Assembly: GCF_000308815.1 (NCBI RefSeq)
Contig: NZ_BAFX01000026.1
Span: forward strand, 1 to 46,620
Source: Nocardia concava NBRC 100430
GTDB taxonomy: Bacteria; Actinomycetota; Actinomycetes; Mycobacteriales; Mycobacteriaceae
DNA: 46,620 bases
Direction: 5' to 3'
Each line of letters begins with the position of its first letter. Position 1 is the first letter of the stretch. The notes under the pieces are model-generated. The model did not search any database, was not told the DNA's origin, and saw only the letters and a list, made by a program, of their open reading frames with translations. The position numbers were made by a program, and so were the translations under genes. Of the stretch, positions 8,269 to 17,105 are shown in pieces.

Positions 8269-9486
8269 ATGTCCAAGATCAAGGTTGAAGGGACTGTCGT
8301 CGAGCTCGATGGCGACGAGATGACTCGGATCATCTGGCAGTTCATCAAGGACAAGCTGATCAATCCGTATCTCGATGTGAACCTCGAGTACTACGACCTC
8401 GGCATCGAAGCGCGCGACAAGACCGATGATCAGATCACCATCGACGCCGCGAACGCCATCAAGAAGCACGGCGTCGGCGTCAAGTGCGCGACGATCACGC
8501 CCGATGAGGCGCGAGTCGAGGAATTCGGGCTGAAGAAGATGTGGCGGTCGCCCAACGGCACCATCCGCAACATCCTCGGTGGCACGATCTTCCGCGCGCC
8601 GATCATCATCTCCAATGTGCCGCGACTGGTGCCGGGCTGGACCAAGCCGATCATCATCGGCCGCCACGCCTTCGGTGACCAGTACCGCGCCACCGATTTC
8701 AAGGTGCACCAGGCGGGCACCGTCACCCTGACCTTCACGCCCGAGGACGGCTCCGAGCCGATCGTCCAGGAAGTCGTGAAGATGCCCGAAGAGGGCGGCG
8801 TGGTCATGGGCATGTACAACTTCCAGGAGTCCATCCGGGACTTCGCGCGGGCCTCGCTGAACTACGGCCTGCAGCAGAACTACCCGGTGTACATGTCGAC
8901 CAAGAACACCATCCTCAAGGCCTACGACGGCATGTTCAAGGACACCTTCGAGGAGGTGTACCAGACCGAGTTCAAGGACGAGTTCGACGCGGCCGGTCTG
9001 ACCTACGAGCACCGCCTGATCGACGACATGGTCGCCTCCGCGCTCAAGTGGGAGGGCGGCTACGTCTGGGCCTGCAAGAACTACGACGGCGACGTGCAGT
9101 CCGACACCGTGGCGCAGGGCTTCGGCTCGCTGGGTCTGATGACCTCCGTGCTGCTGACCCCGGACGGCCGCACCTGTGAGGCCGAGGCGGCGCACGGCAC
9201 CGTGACCCGCCACTACCGCCAGCACCAGCAGGGCAAGCCCACCTCCACCAACCCGATCGCCTCGATCTTCGCGTGGACGCGTGGCCTGGCCCACCGCGGC
9301 AAGCTGGACAACACCCCCGAGGTGATCGGCTTCGCGCAGACCCTCGAGGATGTGGTCATCAAGACGGTCGAGTCCGGCCAGATGACCAAGGACCTCGCGC
9401 TCCTCGTGGGCGGCGACCAGGGCTACCTGACCACCGAGGAGTTCCTCGGCGTGCTGGACGCCAACCTGGCTCGCGAGCTCCGCTAG
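8269..9486 (+). CDS. icd: NADP-dependent isocitrate dehydrogenase
   Basis: This TCA-cycle enzyme converts isocitrate to 2-oxoglutarate and CO2 with NADP. The 405-residue length and sequence ([20 protein letters not shown], in two overlapping blocks) place it in the homodimeric, eukaryote-like type II group, like mycobacterial Icd1. The isocitrate-binding [13 protein letters not shown] and [13 protein letters not shown] motifs are intact, as is [13 protein letters not shown]. The ATG at 8269 follows AGGAGG; an upstream in-frame ATG at 8227 lacks conservation. In Mycobacterium tuberculosis icd1 also neighbours metC and metA (from memory). Confidence 0.95.
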   Translation: MSKIKVEGTVVELDGDEMTRIIWQFIKDKLINPYLDVNLEYYDLGIEARDKTDDQITIDAANAIKKHGVGVKCATITPDEARVEEFGLKKMWRSPNGTIRNILGGTIFRAPIIISNVPRLVPGWTKPIIIGRHAFGDQYRATDFKVHQAGTVTLTFTPEDGSEPIVQEVVKMPEEGGVVMGMYNFQESIRDFARASLNYGLQQNYPVYMSTKNTILKAYDGMFKDTFEEVYQTEFKDEFDAAGLTYEHRLIDDMVASALKWEGGYVWACKNYDGDVQSDTVAQGFGSLGLMTSVLLTPDGRTCEAEAAHGTVTRHYRQHQQGKPTSTNPIASIFAWTRGLAHRGKLDNTPEVIGFAQTLEDVVIKTVESGQMTKDLALLVGGDQGYLTTEEFLGVLDANLARELR

Positions 9487-9541
9487 CAAGAACTTTCGAC
9501 GCGCCGACGAACGTGAACAGCGCGAAGCGGTGAACGATGGC

Positions 9542-9563
9542 GGCCGGGGCCACAGTCCCGGCC
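9542..9563 (+). terminator. Terminator-like hairpin after icd
   Basis: GGCCGGG-N8-CCCGGCC forms a perfect 7-bp GC stem about 55 bp beyond the icd stop. There is no U tract, which is common for terminators in high-GC actinobacteria. Confidence 0.5.
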
Positions 9564-9766
9564 AGAACATCGCACCGCGCCACACGGGCACCTGCCTCCA
9601 CCGGAACCGGTGGGTGGGCGGGTGCCCGAACTGTTTTCGGGGGTTGGTCGGTCATGAAACCGTCACGGGCCGATGGTGAGGATCGGTTAACGCGCGGCGA
9701 CCGCAGCCCAATGATCTTGGTGTTATTCGGGATCGGTCGCGACGGCGCGACGGTGAAGGAGGAGAC

Positions 9767-11167
9767 ATGTCGGGGCTGGGGAATGATCTGCGCCAGGTGG
9801 TGCGGGGCCGGGTGTTGATGCCCGGGGAGGACGGGTTCGAGTACGCGAGCACGCCGTGGAATCTGTCCGTGCGGCAGCAGGTTTCGGCGGTCGTCGAGGT
9901 CGCCGACGCGGCCGATGCGGCGGCGCTGGTGCGATTCGCGGCGGCGGCCGAGCTGCCGTTGAGCACGCGGGCCACCGGCCACAGCCCCTCGGCGGCGGCC
10001 GACGGGACCGTGCTGGTGACGACGCGGGCGCTGGACGGCATCGAGATCGACGCCACCGCGCGGGTGGCGAAGGTGCAGGCAGGGGTGGCCTGGCAGCCCG
10101 TGCTGGAGCAGGCCGCCGCGCACGGATTGGCCGCAGCCTGCGGCAGTTCCGCGGTGGTCGGCGTGACCGGGTACACGCTCGGCGGCGGTGTCGGCTGGTT
10201 CGCGCGCAGCCGCGGCTACGCCTCGGACGCGGTCCGGGCGCTGGAGGTGGTGACCGCGGACGGCGATCAGCGCCGGGTGACCGCGGATTCCGATGCCGAT
10301 CTGTTCTGGGCGCTGCGCGGCGGCGGTGGTGATTTCGCGCTGGTCACCGGCCTGGAATTCGAATTGTTCGACGCGCCTGAACTTTTCGGTGGCCGCGTGC
10401 TGTGGCCCTCAGAGCGGACCGAGGCCGTGATCGCCGCCTTCCAGCGCGCCACCGCGGAAGCCGAAGAGGGACTGAGCCTTTGGCTGACGCTCATCCAATT
10501 CCCGCCGTTCCCAGAGCTTCCCGAGTTCCTGCGCGGGCAATCCATGGTGGCCGTCGACGTGGTCGCGCTGGGCGCGGTCACGGCCCCGCTGCGCTGGTTC
10601 GACGAGATTCCGGGCGCGGTGCTCGACACCCGTCGGCCGCTGAACGCCGCGGAGGTCGGCGGCGTCTGCATGGAGCCGACCGATCCCAGCCCGGCCCGGG
10701 TGCGCGGTGAGCTGCTCACCGATTTCTCGCCGGAGGTCAGCGACGCGCTGCTCGCGGCCGCCGCGCCGCAGGGCAGCGTGGGGCCGCTGGCGCTGGTGCA
10801 GATCCGGCATCTGGGTGGCGCGCTGGCCCGCCCGTCCGCCGACGCGGGCTGTGCCGGGGTGATCGCCGAGCCGTATCTGCTGTCGCTGCTCGGGCCCGCG
10901 CCGGCGCCGGAGTTCGAGGCGGCGGTGGCCGGACGGGCCGCCGAGGTGGCCGAGGCGATGCGGCCGTATCTGAGCGGGCGGAAGCCGTTCACCTACTTGG
11001 ATTCCGGGGAGACACCGGATGTGGTCTTCGATGCGGCCACGCTGGCGCGGCTCCGGGAGATCAAGGACCGCCGCGATCCCGACGGGTTGTTCCGGAGCAA
11101 CTATCCCGTGGCCCCGGCGCTGGGCGAGGCCGATCCCACCCGGGTCGAGGCACCCGCAACGGTCTGA
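9767..11167 (+). CDS. FAD-dependent oxidoreductase, berberine-bridge type
   Basis: The 466-residue protein has a PCMH-type FAD domain (about residues 30-210) and a C-terminal BBE segment ending FRSNYPV. The RATGHS motif carries the His that links covalently to FAD in this family; VGVTGYTLGGGVGWFARSRGY, in two blocks, is the second FAD-binding stretch. The family oxidises alcohols, sugars or lactones, or closes rings in natural product synthesis. The substrate here is unknown. GGAGGAGA precedes the ATG. It stands alone, with the next gene 50 bp downstream on the same strand. Confidence 0.88.
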   Translation: MSGLGNDLRQVVRGRVLMPGEDGFEYASTPWNLSVRQQVSAVVEVADAADAAALVRFAAAAELPLSTRATGHSPSAAADGTVLVTTRALDGIEIDATARVAKVQAGVAWQPVLEQAAAHGLAAACGSSAVVGVTGYTLGGGVGWFARSRGYASDAVRALEVVTADGDQRRVTADSDADLFWALRGGGGDFALVTGLEFELFDAPELFGGRVLWPSERTEAVIAAFQRATAEAEEGLSLWLTLIQFPPFPELPEFLRGQSMVAVDVVALGAVTAPLRWFDEIPGAVLDTRRPLNAAEVGGVCMEPTDPSPARVRGELLTDFSPEVSDALLAAAAPQGSVGPLALVQIRHLGGALARPSADAGCAGVIAEPYLLSLLGPAPAPEFEAAVAGRAAEVAEAMRPYLSGRKPFTYLDSGETPDVVFDAATLARLREIKDRRDPDGLFRSNYPVAPALGEADPTRVEAPATV

Positions 11168-11217
11168 CAGTCGGTTGCGGGGGAGTGGCCCGCAGCATGA
11201 TTCGGCCCGGTCGGTGA

Positions 11218-12528
11218 GTGAAATCACCAGGCCGGGCGGTATCGCGATGGTTCGACACTGTGTTGCGCTTGGTTGTGCCCGAATCCGTCTCCACCGCCGC
11301 CCTCGCGACCACTCCCGCCGAGGTGAACCGCGCCACCGTGCCGGAGCCGGCCCCGCGCACCAGCTGGCACGTCCCCGCCATGCTGGCGCTCGCCCTCGGC
11401 GGATTCGGCATCGGCACCACCGAATTCGTGACCATGGGCCTGCTGCCCGACATCGCGACCTCCATGAAGGTCTCCGAACCGACTGCCGGACATATCGTTT
11501 CGGCCTACGCCCTGGGCGTGGTGGTCGGCGCGCCGGTGATCGCGGCGCTGTGCGCCCGGGTGCCGCGCAAGCGTTTGCTGATGGCTCTGATGTTCGCGTT
11601 CGCCGTGGGCAACGCCGCCAGCGTGATCGCCCCGAACTTCGCCACGTTGACCGCGGCCCGCTTCGTCTCCGGCCTGCCGCATGGCGCGTACTTCGGTGTC
11701 GCCTCCCTGGCCGCCGCGTCGCTAGCCCCGGTGGGGCAGCGGGCCAAGGCGGTTGCGGCCGTTATGCTGGGCCTGAGCGCCGCCAATGTTGTCGGCGTTC
11801 CCGCAGCCACCTGGCTGGGCCAGAACCTCGGCTGGCGGGATGCCTTCATCGTGGTCGCCGTGATCGGTATCGCCACCGTCGCCGCCATCGCCCGCTTCGT
11901 CCCGGAGCTGCACGGCATCCGAATGACCGACCCCCGAACCGAATTGACGGCCCTGCGCCGCCCCCAGGTCCTGCTGACCCTCCTGGTCGGCGCCATCGGC
12001 TTCGGCGGCATGTTCGCCGTCTACACCTACATCACCACCACCCTCACCGACGTCTCCGGCCTCCCCATCGCCCTGGTCCCCGTAGTCCTGGCCCTCTTCG
12101 GCCTCGGCATGGTCGCCGGCAACATCATCGGCGGCATCCTCGCCGACCGAGGCGTAGACCGAGCCATCTTCGCCTCGATGCTCGCCATGGTCGTCATCCT
12201 CGCCGCCTACGTAGCCGCAGCCCACAACCCCTACACCGCCGCCATCGGCGCCTTCCTCATCGGCGCGTCGGGCGCCTCCCTCGCCCCGGCTCTCCAAACC
12301 CGCCTGATGGACGTGGCCCACGACGCCCAAACCCTCGCCGCCGCCCTCAATCACGCCGCCCTCAACATCGCCAACGCCGCCGGCGCCTGGCTGGGTGGCC
12401 TCGTAATCGCCGCAGGCCTGGGCTACACCGCCCCGGCCGCAGTCGGCGCAGGCCTGGCCGTCCTCGGCGTCGCCCTCTTCACGGTGACGGTATTCGTCAG
12501 CCGCTCAGGGGCACGCCCTCCCGCCTGA
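11218..12528 (+). CDS. DHA1-type MFS transporter (AraJ/CmlR-like)
   Basis: The product has 12 predicted membrane spans and the DHA1 layout seen in arabinose efflux permeases and Cmx/CmlR chloramphenicol exporters. FGIGTTEFVTMGLLPDIA in helix 1 and VVVGAPVIAALCARVPRKR (helix 2 and motif A) are typical. The start is uncertain: GTG 11218 gives 436 aa, while GTG 11275 (PESVSTAAL...) gives 417 aa and removes an unusual basic leader. Neither has a good ribosome site. Its 3' end overlaps the convergent DUF6879 gene by 24 bp. The second half uses almost only C-ending codons. Confidence 0.85.
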   Translation: MKSPGRAVSRWFDTVLRLVVPESVSTAALATTPAEVNRATVPEPAPRTSWHVPAMLALALGGFGIGTTEFVTMGLLPDIATSMKVSEPTAGHIVSAYALGVVVGAPVIAALCARVPRKRLLMALMFAFAVGNAASVIAPNFATLTAARFVSGLPHGAYFGVASLAAASLAPVGQRAKAVAAVMLGLSAANVVGVPAATWLGQNLGWRDAFIVVAVIGIATVAAIARFVPELHGIRMTDPRTELTALRRPQVLLTLLVGAIGFGGMFAVYTYITTTLTDVSGLPIALVPVVLALFGLGMVAGNIIGGILADRGVDRAIFASMLAMVVILAAYVAAAHNPYTAAIGAFLIGASGASLAPALQTRLMDVAHDAQTLAAALNHAALNIANAAGAWLGGLVIAAGLGYTAPAAVGAGLAVLGVALFTVTVFVSRSGARPPA

Positions 12529-12873
12529 TTCCGGGTCCACGTAGTCGTCGTGTGGAATCGCCCTGGCCCACAACTGATCGCGGATTCGCGCGTAATGCCT
12601 GGTGAGTACCTCGTCAGTGCTGGCAGCCCAGCCCAGCAGCGCGGTACCGTCGCGCTCGAACACCGTCCACGCCACAAGGCGGTCGTCGAACAGCCACCAA
12701 TCGTCGTCGGGCAGTGCCTCCGGGGCGTGCCCCCGAGGCAGCCACCGAATGTCCTCTCCCGCAGCCACGTTCCCGGCCGTGACAGCAATCGCGAATCGGG
12801 TGTAGTCCGTATGCGGCTCGGTCACCACCCGAACCCGTTGTACCGCTTTCCCATGCCCCGTGACCTCCCGCAT
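12505..12873 (-). CDS. DUF6879 family protein, probably truncated at the 5' end
   Basis: The 122-residue product has the DUF6879 pattern: RVRVVTEPHTDYTRF, AGEDIRWLPR, PDDDWWLFDD and a C-terminal HYARIRDQLWARA. Such proteins usually run to about 170 aa and accompany an XRE regulator and DUF397 proteins. Here the only usable start is ATG 12873, but family-like sequence continues upstream in frame (EKAEALQRYLAGDP and on to RVRVV) to about 12951. The frame stays open to a TGA at 12994 with no ATG, GTG or TTG. The original 5' end therefore seems lost next to the inverted repeat. No partner regulator is nearby. Confidence 0.6.
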   Translation of the reverse strand: MREVTGHGKAVQRVRVVTEPHTDYTRFAIAVTAGNVAAGEDIRWLPRGHAPEALPDDDWWLFDDRLVAWTVFERDGTALLGWAASTDEVLTRHYARIRDQLWARAIPHDDYVDPESGGRACP

Positions 12874-12978
12874 CAGGCCGTACCACTGCGCGGTGAAGGC
12901 TGGGTCGAGTGGATCGCCGGCCAGGTAGCGTTGCAGCGCCTCCGCCTTCTCCCGGATTGATGCTCGCGAGCTCGAAAC

Positions 12979-13042
12979 AAGATCAGGGAGCTCTCAGCGT
13001 TGGGAATCGGACGAATCCCAGCAGTGAGAGCTCCCTGATCTT
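12979..13042. terminator. Perfect 18-bp inverted repeat, strong hairpin
   Basis: AAGATCAGGGAGCTCTCA (12979-12996) and its exact complement (13025-13042) are separated by 28 bp, which contain a further TGGGA/TCCCA pair. It lies 26 bp after the end of the leftward DoxX-like gene, so it probably ends that transcript. The arm length and exactness exceed an ordinary terminator, and no clear U tract follows. A mobile-element remnant is an alternative. Confidence 0.6.
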
Positions 13043-13068
13043 ATTGATGAGGTTGTGTCGCAGGGGAT

Positions 13069-13503
13069 TCAGTGGGAGGGGAGGGTGCGGGATTGGGGGC
13101 GGAGGGACCAGGAGGCGACTACCAGGGCGAGGATGCCTCCGGTAGCGATCAGGTGCATTCCTGCGGCGCCGTTGTCGTGTTGGACGAGGTGGGAGATGAA
13201 GGCGCCGCTCATGTTGAAGAACATTCCGGCGTAGGCCCATTCCTTCAGACGGGGGAAGCCTGGGGCGAGGATGGCGGCGCTGCCGAGGACTTTCCAGGTG
13301 GCTATGAGGGTGAGGAAGTAGGTGGGGTAGCCGAGGATGGTGTGGGTTTCGAGAGTTCCGTACTGGTGGGTGAATTCGCCGTAGGCGCCGCTGGTCATGG
13401 TGAAGGCCAGGGTGAGGGTGGCGGCCCAGTAGGCGTAGGTGCGGAGGCGGGCACGGGTGGAGGGGGCGGTCTGTATCGAGGGGCTGTGCGCGATGGCGGT
13501 CAT
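13069..13503 (-). CDS. DoxX-like four-helix membrane protein
   Basis: The 144-residue product has four hydrophobic helices (about residues 24-42, 58-80, 88-106 and 118-134), with WKVLGSAAILAPGFPRLKEWAY typical of the DoxX-like family (two blocks). These small membrane proteins are widespread and of uncertain function; some are linked to redox or stress responses. GAGGAGAT sits directly before the ATG. It is divergent from the VOC gene, and the shared control region holds two co-centred palindromes. Confidence 0.78.
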   Translation of the reverse strand: MTAIAHSPSIQTAPSTRARLRTYAYWAATLTLAFTMTSGAYGEFTHQYGTLETHTILGYPTYFLTLIATWKVLGSAAILAPGFPRLKEWAYAGMFFNMSGAFISHLVQHDNGAAGMHLIATGGILALVVASWSLRPQSRTLPSH

Positions 13504-13507
13504 ATCT

Positions 13508-13586
13508 CCTCGACCGACGGCGGAGACGAAATGTGACAGCGATTCGAGGCAGCCCTGTCACATTCTCCCGACGTGCTCGGTCGAGG
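13508..13586. promoter_or_regulatory. Nested co-centred palindromes between divergent genes
   Basis: The outer arms CCTCGACCGA (13508-13517) and TCGGTCGAGG (13577-13586) are perfect complements. The inner arms AATGTGACAG (13530-13539) and CTGTCACATT (13555-13564) are also perfect. Both pairs are centred exactly on 13547. The outer left arm reaches the ribosome site of the DoxX-like gene. This looks like a symmetric operator for a dimer of dimers, or two operators, acting on both genes. Confidence 0.6.
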
Positions 13587-13623
13587 TAGTGAACCCGCAA
13601 CAGCGACTGGAAACGAGAAGACA

Positions 13624-14007
13624 GTGACCCTGCAGGCGAACACCATCATGCTGGCCGTCGAGGACATGGAACGTTCCAAGAAGTTCTACGTCGGACTAGG
13701 CGCGAAGCTCGGCCAGGACTTCCCGAACTTCGTCGCCTTCGAACTCGACGGCGGCTCCGGATTCGGCATCTACCCGGTGGCCGCGGCCGCGGCCGACGCG
13801 GGAGTCTCCCCGGAAGGCACCGGTTTCCGCGGCGTCTCGTTTCACCACATAGTCGGCACCGCCGCCGAGGTCGACGCGACCATCGCCACCGCACTCACCG
13901 TCGGCGGTTCGATCGTCAAGGAAGCCGCCCCCGCCCACTGGGGCGGCTACTTCGCCTACCTCGCCGACCCCGACGGCTACCTGTGGAAAATCGCCTCGGC
14001 GGCCTGA
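13624..14007 (+). CDS. VOC (glyoxalase-fold) family protein
   Basis: The product, 127 aa from GTG 13624, has one complete VOC unit: NTIMLAVEDMERSKKFYVGL at the N terminus and YFAYLADPDGYLWKIA at the C terminus. The family includes glyoxalases, extradiol dioxygenases and antibiotic-binding proteins; many single-domain members are small-molecule binders. An upstream GTG at 13573 lies inside the palindrome and adds a non-conserved leader, so I prefer 13624, preceded by GAGAAG. It is divergent from the DoxX-like gene. Confidence 0.8.
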   Translation: MTLQANTIMLAVEDMERSKKFYVGLGAKLGQDFPNFVAFELDGGSGFGIYPVAAAAADAGVSPEGTGFRGVSFHHIVGTAAEVDATIATALTVGGSIVKEAAPAHWGGYFAYLADPDGYLWKIASAA

Positions 14008-14023
14008 TCCGGACACGGCCCGG

Positions 14024-14050
14024 GGCCGCCACCGGCGACAGGTGGCGGCC
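14024..14050. terminator. Bidirectional terminator hairpin
   Basis: GGCCGCCACC-N7-GGTGGCGGCC, a perfect 10-bp stem, lies between the convergent VOC and acyl-CoA dehydrogenase genes. Confidence 0.7.
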
Positions 14051-14067
14051 TCGGACTTCGTGCGCGC

Positions 14068-15330
14068 CTAGTAGGCGAGCAGTCCCTTCGCGACGTGGGT
14101 CACCTGGATCTCATTGCTGCCCGCGTAGATCATCAGCGACTTGGCGTCGCGCGCAAGCTGTTCCACGTGGTATTCGGACATGTATCCGTTGCCGCCGAAG
14201 AGCTGCACGGCGTCCATGGCTACCTCGGTGGCGACCTCGGAGCAGTACAGCTTCATGGCCGATGCCTCCGCCAGGGTGGGCGGCTTTCCGGCGCGGGAGC
14301 GTTCGAGTGCGTTGAACACCATGTTCTGCACGTTGATTCGCGCCACTTCCATCCTGGCCAGCTTGAGCTGCACCAGCTGGAAGCGCCCGATCTCCTGACC
14401 CCACAGCTTGCGCGTCTTGGCGTAATCCACACAGAGCCGGTGGCATTCGTTCACGATGCCCAGCGCCATGAAGGCCACGCCGATGCGTTCGGCGGTGAAA
14501 CTCGAACGGGCGCTTTCGCGTCCGTCGCCGCCCTCGTGCTGTTCGGTCTCGCCGAGCAGCCGGTCCTTGCCCAATCGCACATTGTCGAAGAACAATTCGC
14601 CGGTGGGTGAGGCGTGCAGGCCCATCTTCTTGAACGGCTTGCCCTGGGTGAAGCCCTCCATGCCCTTGTCGAGCACGAAGGTCAGCACCTTGCGTTCCCG
14701 CTTGTCGGCACCGTCGCCCTCGTCGAGCTTGGCGTAGACGACGAGGGTGTCGGCGTAGGGGCCGTTGGTGATGAAGGTCTTCTGGCCGTTGAGGATGTAG
14801 TCCTCACCGTCGCGCCGGACATAGGTCTTCATCCCGCCGAACGCGTCCGAGCCCGAATCCGGTTCCGTGATCGCCCACGCCGCAACCTTTTTCATGGTCA
14901 CGATGTCGGTCAGCCAGCGTTCCTTCTGCGCCAGCGTGCCGCGCGCGAGGATGGTCGTGGCCCCGAGCCCGATGCTGACCCCCATGGCGGTGACCAGCCC
15001 CATGCACACCCCGGACAGTTCGCTGACCAGCACCGCCATCAGCGATTCCTGCCCGGCGAACGGCCCGCCCTCACCGGAGGACTGCTTCTTCTCCGGCAGC
15101 GGCTCGCCCGCGGCGATGGCCTCCTCCCGCTTGCGCTGCTTCGCAAGCAATTTGGTGATCGACTCTTCGCCCAGTGCGTCGATACCGAACTCGGAGAACA
15201 GCTTCCGAATGATGGGGTACGGCAGCATCTCCCCGGAATCGAGGGCGTCCAGATGCGGGCGCACCTCCTTGTCGATGAAGCCGCGCACCGCCCCGCGGAT
15301 CAGCTCATCGGTCTCGGACCATTCGAACAT
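14068..15330 (-). CDS. Acyl-CoA dehydrogenase (FadE type)
   Basis: This 420-residue FAD enzyme makes the trans-2-enoyl-CoA that starts each beta-oxidation turn. ITEPDSGSDAFG and GQKTFITNG are the FAD/substrate motifs and QLFGGNGYMSEYHVEQLARD is the C-terminal signature. The usual base Glu near the C terminus (IYEGT in MCAD) is Ala here (MIYAGSNEIQ). A Glu at about 281 (FTAERIG) aligns with the alternative base of isovaleryl- and long-chain acyl-CoA dehydrogenases, so the enzyme should be active and of that branch. An extra charged stretch at about 63-90 is odd. Last gene of the operon, 18 bp after the SDR. Confidence 0.9.
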   Translation of the reverse strand: MFEWSETDELIRGAVRGFIDKEVRPHLDALDSGEMLPYPIIRKLFSEFGIDALGEESITKLLAKQRKREEAIAAGEPLPEKKQSSGEGGPFAGQESLMAVLVSELSGVCMGLVTAMGVSIGLGATTILARGTLAQKERWLTDIVTMKKVAAWAITEPDSGSDAFGGMKTYVRRDGEDYILNGQKTFITNGPYADTLVVYAKLDEGDGADKRERKVLTFVLDKGMEGFTQGKPFKKMGLHASPTGELFFDNVRLGKDRLLGETEQHEGGDGRESARSSFTAERIGVAFMALGIVNECHRLCVDYAKTRKLWGQEIGRFQLVQLKLARMEVARINVQNMVFNALERSRAGKPPTLAEASAMKLYCSEVATEVAMDAVQLFGGNGYMSEYHVEQLARDAKSLMIYAGSNEIQVTHVAKGLLAY

Positions 15331-15348
15331 CGTTGTCCGCCTTCCTGA

Positions 15349-16227
15349 TTACGGCAGTCGCCCGGCGATATCGTCGATGGACCACGGGCCTTCGGTCTCG
15401 ATGGTCTTCACGTCGTGCCACCCCGCCAGTTCGGAGATCGCGCCGCCCTGCACCGCGAACACCTTGCCGGTGATCGGGCACTTCTCGGTGGCAAGATACG
15501 CCACCAGCGGCGAGATATTGGCCGGACTGAAGGCATCGAACTCGCCTTCTTCCAGACCGGCCTGCTGGGCCGCCATCATCTCGCCCATGCCCGGCGTCGC
15601 CAGGGTTAGGCGGGTGCGGGCGATGGGCGCGATGGCGTTCACGCGCACGCCGTAGCGAGCCAGCTCGTCGGCGGCCACCAGGGTGAGCGCGGCGATGGCG
15701 GCCTTTGCCGCACCGTAATTCGCCTGTCCGGCATTGGGAACCGTGGTGCCCGACGCCGATGCGGTATTGACCACTGCCGCGGTGGGCTGATTTCCGGCCT
15801 TGGACTGGTCCTTCCAGTACGCGGCCGCGTGCCGCAGCACCGCCGCGTGCCCCTTGAGATGCACGGCCACGACCGCGTCCCACTGCTGCTCGTCCATGCC
15901 CGCGATGAACGCGTCGCGCAGAATGCCGGCGTTGTTCACCACCACATCCAGCCGCCCGAACTCCGAGACAGCCTGATCCACCAGGTTTTTCGCGCCCTGC
16001 CAGTCGGCGACGCTGTCGGTGTTGGCGATCGCCCGCCCCCCTGCGGCGACGATCTCGTTCACCACCTCGTGCGCCGGACCGCTGTCCGTGCCCTCACCGG
16101 CATTGCTGCCGCCGAGGTCGTTGACCACGACCGCCGCGCCCTCCCGCGCGAACAGCAGCGCGTGCTCGCGGCCGATCCCCCGACCGGCCCCGGTGATGAT
16201 GGCGACCCGTCCGTCGAGTGCACCCAT
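15349..16227 (-). CDS. SDR-family 3-hydroxyacyl-CoA dehydrogenase
   Basis: A 292-residue classical SDR with NAD motif TGAGRGIGREHA (12-23), the NNAG motif (98-101) and a catalytic Ser157-Tyr171-Lys175 set (YGAAK). VNDLGGSNAGEGTDSGPAHEVVNEI (residues 35-59, split here only by reading) is typical of MFE-2-type (3R)-hydroxyacyl-CoA dehydrogenases and mycobacterial relatives in sterol side-chain breakdown. An R-specific dehydrogenase agrees with the R-specific MaoC hydratase encoded 10 bp upstream. Together they act as a split MFE-2. Confidence 0.88.
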   Translation of the reverse strand: MGALDGRVAIITGAGRGIGREHALLFAREGAAVVVNDLGGSNAGEGTDSGPAHEVVNEIVAAGGRAIANTDSVADWQGAKNLVDQAVSEFGRLDVVVNNAGILRDAFIAGMDEQQWDAVVAVHLKGHAAVLRHAAAYWKDQSKAGNQPTAAVVNTASASGTTVPNAGQANYGAAKAAIAALTLVAADELARYGVRVNAIAPIARTRLTLATPGMGEMMAAQQAGLEEGEFDAFSPANISPLVAYLATEKCPITGKVFAVQGGAISELAGWHDVKTIETEGPWSIDDIAGRLP

Positions 16228-16237
16228 GAATATCTCC

Positions 16238-17104
16238 TCAGTTGTCCAAGATTTCGGCGAGGCCGTCGCTCAGCACGGTGTCCGCACCGCGCACGGTCCG
16301 GAAGGCGTAGGTGGTGACCCCGTTACTGCTGCCGACCTTCCAGATCTGGGTCTCGAGGTCGTCGTTGGGGAATACCATTTTGGAGAAGCGCACCGAATAA
16401 CGTTGCAGCCGAGCCACATCCGATCCGGCCACCTGACTCAGCACACCCCAGGACGACATCGCCATGGTGCACAGTCCGTGCGCGATGATGCCGGGTAGAC
16501 CGGCGTCCTTGGCGACCTGGTCATCCAGGTGCAGCGGCACCGGATCCCCGGAGGCCGGGGAGTACCGGTAGGTCTGGTCGGCGTCCACGTGCGCGGTCGC
16601 CGTGGCCAGCGGCTCCTGCTCCAGCAGCGCCGGATCGAAGCGGTGCGGCGGGGCGACATCGCCGACCCGTTCGCCCGCGTCGACATTGCGGAAGAACGCG
16701 GTCAGGTACTGCTCGTTGACCAGTTCCCCGGATTCCGAACGGCATTCGAGGAGAATGGTGATGGTCGAACCATTCTCCTTGCCCTCGAATCCGATGGCCT
16801 TGGCCCGCGACACCAGCTGGTCTCCCGGCCGGATCGGCCGATGGAAGTGGAAGTCCTGCTCCCCGTGCACGACCCGCCCGAAGATGTTCATCGGGGCCAC
16901 CTCGATGACCGGCACCATCATGGCGTCGAACACCGGCACGATCGCGAAGACCGGCGGCGCCACATCGCCTTTCAGGTGCGCGGGGATGGGATCGTTGGTG
17001 GCCGCGGCGTATTCGGCGATCCGCTCGCGGGTGACCTCGAAGGGCTCCTCATCGGACCATTTGTTCAGGCCCGACGCATCGAATTCGACTGCCGTCGACG
17101 CCAT
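16238..17104 (-). CDS. MaoC-type (R)-specific enoyl-CoA hydratase 2
   Basis: The 288-residue product has two hot-dog domains: a degenerate N-terminal half (about 15-145) and a catalytic C-terminal half (about 160-285). The hydratase 2 motif reads SGDPVPLHLDDQVAKDAG, with Asp187 and His192 as the catalytic pair, followed by GIIAHGLCTMAM. It would add water to trans-2-enoyl-CoA to give the (3R)-hydroxy product. ATG 17104 follows the SRPBCC stop by one base. A longer frame to 17167 would overlap that gene and adds only basic residues. Confidence 0.9.
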   Translation of the reverse strand: MASTAVEFDASGLNKWSDEEPFEVTRERIAEYAAATNDPIPAHLKGDVAPPVFAIVPVFDAMMVPVIEVAPMNIFGRVVHGEQDFHFHRPIRPGDQLVSRAKAIGFEGKENGSTITILLECRSESGELVNEQYLTAFFRNVDAGERVGDVAPPHRFDPALLEQEPLATATAHVDADQTYRYSPASGDPVPLHLDDQVAKDAGLPGIIAHGLCTMAMSSWGVLSQVAGSDVARLQRYSVRFSKMVFPNDDLETQIWKVGSSNGVTTYAFRTVRGADTVLSDGLAEILDN

Positions 17105-17105
17105 T

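Noticed and set aside
13530..13564. CRP-like site TGTGA...TCACA
   Set aside because: The half-sites are too far apart (15 bp between the 10-bp arms) for a CRP dimer, which needs a 6-bp spacer.
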